The notes below the pieces were generated by a model that did not search any database, was not told where the DNA came from, and saw nothing but the letters and a program-made list of their open reading frames with translations. 62,000 nucleotides of DNA from Phoronis australis. Its lineage: Eukaryota > Phoronida > Phoronidae. Shown here in pieces: positions 57,545 to 62,000 of this stretch. A program made the translations under genes and the position numbers. The stretch spans positions 428,434 to 490,433 of the forward strand of contig NMRA01000026.1 in the NCBI GenBank assembly GCA_002633005.1, given 5' to 3'. Position 1 is the stretch's first letter. The number at the start of each line of letters is the position of its first letter.

Positions 57545-58770
57545 TCGGTTATACAGAATTTGTTAAACGCACGACTTTTCATTGTTCACAATCTTTATTC
57601 CGTTACGTTCGTACTTTCAGAACAAAACTCTACACTCAGCTGAGCATAGATAAAGTAATTGACCTAACGACAAAATTAAAAGACACACGATATTTCGAAA
57701 CGTACTTGTTTCATTCTCTAGGTATAAGATCGCCGTTGTGGTCAACTTCCTAAAGAGGGCGTATTCGGTGTCGTCCAACTGGCTATTGTTCAATCAAGAG
57801 GTAAACCGCAGAAGACAAACTGTTACACTGGTGAATAATGGGTATACCAATGCTTTTGTAGATTTCCATATTAAGCGATTTGTGTCCTGAATTAGCTATG
57901 AAGTCCCTACACGTCGGACGGGTGTCAACAAAAAGATATTTTACAAAAATGTCATGTCTAATAATTACCTCCAGGACGAACTCGCCATTAAGAAAATTAT
58001 AAGGGATAATGTTAAAGTTTGTAAACCTGATGATTACCTCGATGTAATTATTTATTATCGGAATAGGAAGTCATCCAACTTGGTCATGAAAAATCACATT
58101 TCTAAAGCGAAAGTCCGCCCCGTTGCACAGTGTAATGTGTTGTTTATGAGTTTGTATGCCCTATGAACGAATGTCTTCGTTCAAACGTCAAACCATGTTA
58201 CATTGGTCAAACGGTTTTGCACTCTTTCCCGTCGGTTATCCATGCATCTTCAAAATGGTGCCATCCAAGATCATTTTCTGCAATGTCACGAACGTAAAAT
58301 AACCCGTCAACAAATTGTGGAAACACGTCAATCCGCTACGTGGAGAAAGATGTGCTGCGTTTGAAAGTTAGAGTCCCTAATCGCTTTTGAGAAGCCTCTT
58401 TTGAATGAGCAGCAAACAGGGTCGCGTCGCACGTTACACTTGTTAATTTTCGTGACTTTCCTGTTACCCCCCCTTCACTAGTCTTTCTTTGCAGTACTTC
58501 ACACCCGCTGTGTCTCACAGTTTGTGTTAACAGCTTACGGTATACTCAGTGGTGGCATTACTGCGTCATTTTATCTTCACTTGAGAATGAAACAAGTATG
58601 TTTCGAAATATCGTGTGTCTTTTAATTGTGTCGCTAGGTCAGTTATTGTATCTACCGGTATGTTCAGTTGAGAGTAGAGTTTTGTTCCGAAAGTACGAAC
58701 GTAACGGAACAAAGACTGTGAACAATGAAAGTGTCGTGCGTTTAACAAATTCTGCATGTCGTATAACTAT
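57545..58770 (+). mobile_element. Penelope-like retroelement remnant between inverted repeats
   Basis: The frame 57954-58166 contains IIYYRNRKSSNLVMKN, the region joining reverse transcriptase to the GIY-YIG endonuclease in Penelope-like elements. In other frames follow CYIGQT (58196-58213), LQNGAIQDHFLQCHERKI (about 58245-58298) and a C-terminal piece, AFEKPLLNEQQTGSRRTL (58383-58436), with a stop at 58481. These are GIY-YIG domain parts in the right order with frameshifts between them, so the copy is dead. The reverse transcriptase is missing. Arms at 57545-57718 and 58582-58768 are inverted copies of each other, roughly 85-90% identical by eye, as expected for the terminal repeats (pLTRs) of this class. 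Confidence 0.85.
57954..58481 (+). pseudogene. Penelope-like GIY-YIG endonuclease fragment
   Basis: Homologous pieces lie in more than one reading frame: linker 57954-58140, GIY-YIG start 58170-58213, central block 58242-58330 and C-terminal block 58377-58481. In an intact element this domain nicks target DNA for target-primed reverse transcription. Here at least two frameshifts separate the blocks. No functional product is possible from this copy. Confidence 0.8.
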
Positions 58771-59851
58771 ACTTCTGAGCAGACGAAAAGTATTTGTATG
58801 AGGCGCCAGAATACGATAGACACGGGGGTACGTACAAAGAACAAATTACAGGATGTACCGCTCAGAAGGGTATTTATTTCATGACCATTTTCCCTACGAA
58901 AAGGCACCTTTTCAGACAAAATTTTATACAAAACTTTCTCTTGGGGAAACTCGAAACTTATAAAACTTTTTTCCAACTAAAAAACAAAACTACAGTGATG
59001 TTTCTGGAGAAAAAACTGCGAAAAAATATAGCACCTCTCCTTTTCCACTCTCTGAACGGTAACCAGGTGTCTTAATTTTCCATCTGTACCCCCACGGTCG
59101 AAAAAATAGTCGAGTACCCCCGGATAGGCTAGCACTGCATGGTGGAATAGCAAAAACATGACCGTAATTCAGACGGCTGTACATTTACGTCAATAAAAAA
59201 ACATCCCGTGAAGATAAGGACTAGCAGTCTGCTCAGTGTCGTCTGGTCTGGCCGTCTGGTACATAAGAGATAGTGGCTGTGCATGATTTTGCAAAAGGAT
59301 TGTTACTTCACGTATTAATGTTGCCGCACCACCCCTCAAACATACAGTGGTTTCGGCCGGTTCACATCCATAAGTAGGTCACCTTAGGCTAAAACAGACA
59401 CGTGACTGATTGCGAGCTGTGAACAAATACGATGTTGTTTACGCTGTAACTCGAATTCAATAGTTGGTCTGATGTTTTCGTTCGATAATTTCCTTTATGC
59501 CGGTCAGTCACGTAACTTAGTGGTCGAAACGTTCAGATAAATGAACATACCAATCAAGATGGACCGTAATTCCGAAGTTTTATGAAGTTTTTAAAACAGA
59601 CTTGAGACTTGGTTGCGGATAATCGTGAGACTTAGAGTTCCTCACCTCAGACAAGCGTGGGAAGTTCCGCAAAGTTTCCCGCGATGCGATTAGCGTATGG
59701 TACCGATACAGCCTTACAGGTGCGCCATGCCAGACCATCCTCGTGAAATGGCTCGCTCGCTCAGGCAATCATGTTGTGTTAGGAATAAAATTCAGTCATG
59801 TTTTTAAACATTTATAGTGAATCTGTTAGTCGACAACACATTCCTGTCGTC
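58771..59851. other. Intergenic upstream of the gene at 59852
   Basis: CGGGGGTACGTACA (58824) and GTACCCCCACGG (59086) / GTACCCCCGGAT (59114) hint at a foldback element. A short minus-strand frame (59768-59580) has no motif. No TATA box was placed confidently. Confidence 0.35.
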
Positions 59852-59960
59852 ATGACTAAGACATGGATGGTTTTCAGCGTATTAGTCAGCATTCTGACGT
59901 TTGCGGACGCTACAACGACTCCCAAAACAAGTTCCCGTGAGGCAGGGAGGCGAGAATTTG
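59852..59960 (+). CDS. First exon of a secreted or membrane protein
   Basis: ATG at 59852 starts MTKTWMVFSVLVSILTFADA, a classical signal peptide with a likely cut after ADA (about residue 20). It continues TTTPKTSSREAGRREFG and stops at a strong donor, GTGAGT (59961). The Thr/Ser/Pro-rich mature start looks like an extracellular, possibly O-glycosylated, segment. An upstream in-frame start at 59798 would put 18 residues before the hydrophobic run; the inner ATG is preferred because it gives a proper signal peptide. The exon ends in phase 1. Following exons were not recognised before the end of the window. Confidence 0.55.
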
Positions 59961-62000
59961 GTGAGTTGATGGTTATCACATTTGGGCGATAGTTCTACTT
60001 AACTAATTGTGAGTGTGAAACCAAATTGAGGGGTGCCATTTGAACACTCCAGATCTAACTGACACAGACACACCGGGAACAGTCTGTTGCAGTCTGCCCC
60101 AGTTGGTTACAATGGACAAAGATTTAGGGGACATTTAGTGATTGCCTGGTTCTCTAACTCAGTGTTGTTATACATCCGACCAGAGCCAACTGGGTCTGGA
60201 GACAATGCTATATCAAAAGATAAAGTGACAATAATGAGTGAGACTTTGGAAAGTTTACAGCTTGTGAACCGTAGCGGAACTATAATTATGCACGAAAATA
60301 AAGATGTGGAGCATGCTGAATCACAGATGTTTAATTTTTGTCACAGCAGAATACAAATTGGTTATTGTTTACAATCCGACTCCATTAACGTACATACTTA
60401 ATACTACTATTTTCTGAATCTTCTCACCAAGGTGATCATGGTGATTCCAAAAATGTATTAATCGTACCAAATAGGCTCTTCTTATTCATGCATTCACTGT
60501 TTTTTACGAGGTGTTCATCTGCGGCAGCCGATCTCGAGTGACCGCCATTATAAAACTGCGACACCTCTCGGCAGGAATGATAACTACAACGATCACGCGT
60601 GTGTCAAAAAAGACCCCAAAATTGGCTATTATATTGAAGATACTGCGTGGCATGTTAGGGAAACTCTTAGTAAAAAATAGGGTTATTGTTTACATATTTT
60701 ATAAAAAGAATGCATGCTGAATGAAATTAGATATCCTTTGCAGTATTTGACCCTTTAATGCATTATGACCCCCAGTAGCGAAATTTAATGTAAAGTCCAC
60801 AGTGTTGTTTGTGCTGAGAATCACAGTGTTTAACTTTTGCCATGTCAAAATACTCGTTGAATTATAAGGTAAAAATTTCAGAAGAAAAGTGCACTTAACG
60901 ACCTCATGGTTGCACCAAATCACTGCGTAAATCTGGAGTGTATGGTTCAAAATTTATTTTTTTGCACTTAATGACCTTTGACCTTTGTTATCTAATCGAA
61001 TGGCCCGATTTTTAATAGAATTAGTGTATTTGATTGGCATGTACAGTTACACTTGTGAGCTGAAATTGAAGAGAATTCCTTGAACGATGTGGGAGAAATA
61101 ACATTTTGAAAATTAGATGACGTCTGCACCTATTGACCTCTTCCAGTGCATTATGGGTCAAAATTACGATATTTTATAAAGTTTATGGATGCCTCAAACC
61201 TCTTTGGAAAGTTTCAAAGTTGAAACTTGAGCCGTTTGAGAGATATTAAGGTTTAGAAATGGTCGGAAAGGAAAATGATGATGAGAGGCAAAAGATAAAA
61301 TCCCGAGACTAACTTAGACTCTGCGAGACTAACATAGACTCTGCGCTGGTATAGGCAGAGTAATGATGAAAGATATTCCACACTCCAACTGCCAATCCCC
61401 TTTGAAGAGTTCCCACGCTCCAAATTTGATTGATCTGATTGTCTTAAATTCATGCAACTTAAGTCATTGTAAGCGTGTGTTGCCAAGTGTTTATAGGTCG
61501 TGAATAATTCTGGTCCTGTTTTGGAAAGATATCATAAATTTATGGCCTTGTTTACGCTTGATCTAAACTTGTAAACGGAGACTTACTGCTGCCAATTTTG
61601 GCATAAATCTCTGTATTGTCAGAAAGTTGCATCTTCTTTGTGAAACCAATCAACAGAAAACGGAACTTCATGGCGGCAGGGTTAGTGATTGTCATAAACA
61701 TTATTTCAACCATTTTAAAAATTAATTTCTGCGTAATTTCAAATTAATTTTAAATAAGACATAGCTTTCAATTAAATTACACTTGTAACAGACAAAGGGG
61801 TAATATTAGTAACAAAAATTACCCTCAGTCACCATTCCCACACATGTCCTTTAGGCGAGGAAAAGCTCAATATTGAACAATGAACAAATAGATATGATCA
61901 CAGATAATTTGTTAAATTTCTCCTCACTGAATCCAAACACAAGTTTTTGAATGCAGGTTTGTGTCATGCCTTGAAACTTTTTTATTCTGAGTAGTCATGA
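59961..62000 (+). other. Probable first intron of the signal-peptide gene
   Basis: No following exon was identified. A 104-codon frame at 60087-60401 starts at a non-ATG codon and shares TCACAG.TGTTTAA.TTTTG with 60822-60840, so it is more likely repeat-derived. TGACCTTTGACCT at 60972-60984 matches a DR1 nuclear-receptor site. Confidence 0.4.

Noticed and set aside
60087-60401. 104-codon plus-strand frame
   Set aside because: It starts at TTG rather than ATG, shares words with a nearby non-coding segment, and lies in a probable intron.

Overview
The window looks like genomic DNA from an invertebrate animal, AT-rich and draft-quality (38 N's at 52531-52568). Genes are sparse and split by GT-AG introns. 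Dispersed foldback elements and degraded retroelements are dense. A nonapeptide-type GPCR, a P2X7 C-terminal-like zinc-binding exon, an EF-2 paralogue and a Penelope-like element suggest a marine deuterostome such as a hemichordate. That placement is an inference; nothing in the sequence names the species.

Layout. 1-420: minus-strand exon of the P2X7 C-terminal-like family with a reading-frame break. 3052-4468: last two coding exons of a divergent elongation factor 2 gene on plus. 762-1400, 3590-4180 and 5585-9060: degenerate tandem repeats in which almost every ~140-bp unit carries a motif resembling the CTCF binding core. 9.9-16.7 kb: a tandem duplication, LINE-type fragments and foldback elements. 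16902-18663: a two-exon GPCR gene of the vasopressin/oxytocin receptor type on minus, with unusual microswitch residues. 18.9-45.9 kb: no gene I can support, but many repeats: a palindromic tandem array with a nested MITE, a family of long dispersed repeats, a palindromic insertion, a perfect 56-bp palindrome and ATG/GAT microsatellites. 46572-49632: last three coding exons of an unrecognised basic protein on plus. 50122-50528 (perhaps to 51146): a possible small TATA-promoted gene. 57545-58770: the C-terminal remnant of a Penelope-like retroelement between inverted ~180-bp repeats. 59852-59960: the first exon of a secreted or membrane protein that runs off the window.

The genes do not form a pathway. 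The most promising structural signal is the array of evenly spaced, same-orientation CTCF-like motifs around the 3' end of the EF-2-like gene. The most interesting protein-level signal is the receptor in which the DRY, CWxP and NPxxY switches are all altered. No CRISPR array, rRNA gene or intact tRNA gene was found.
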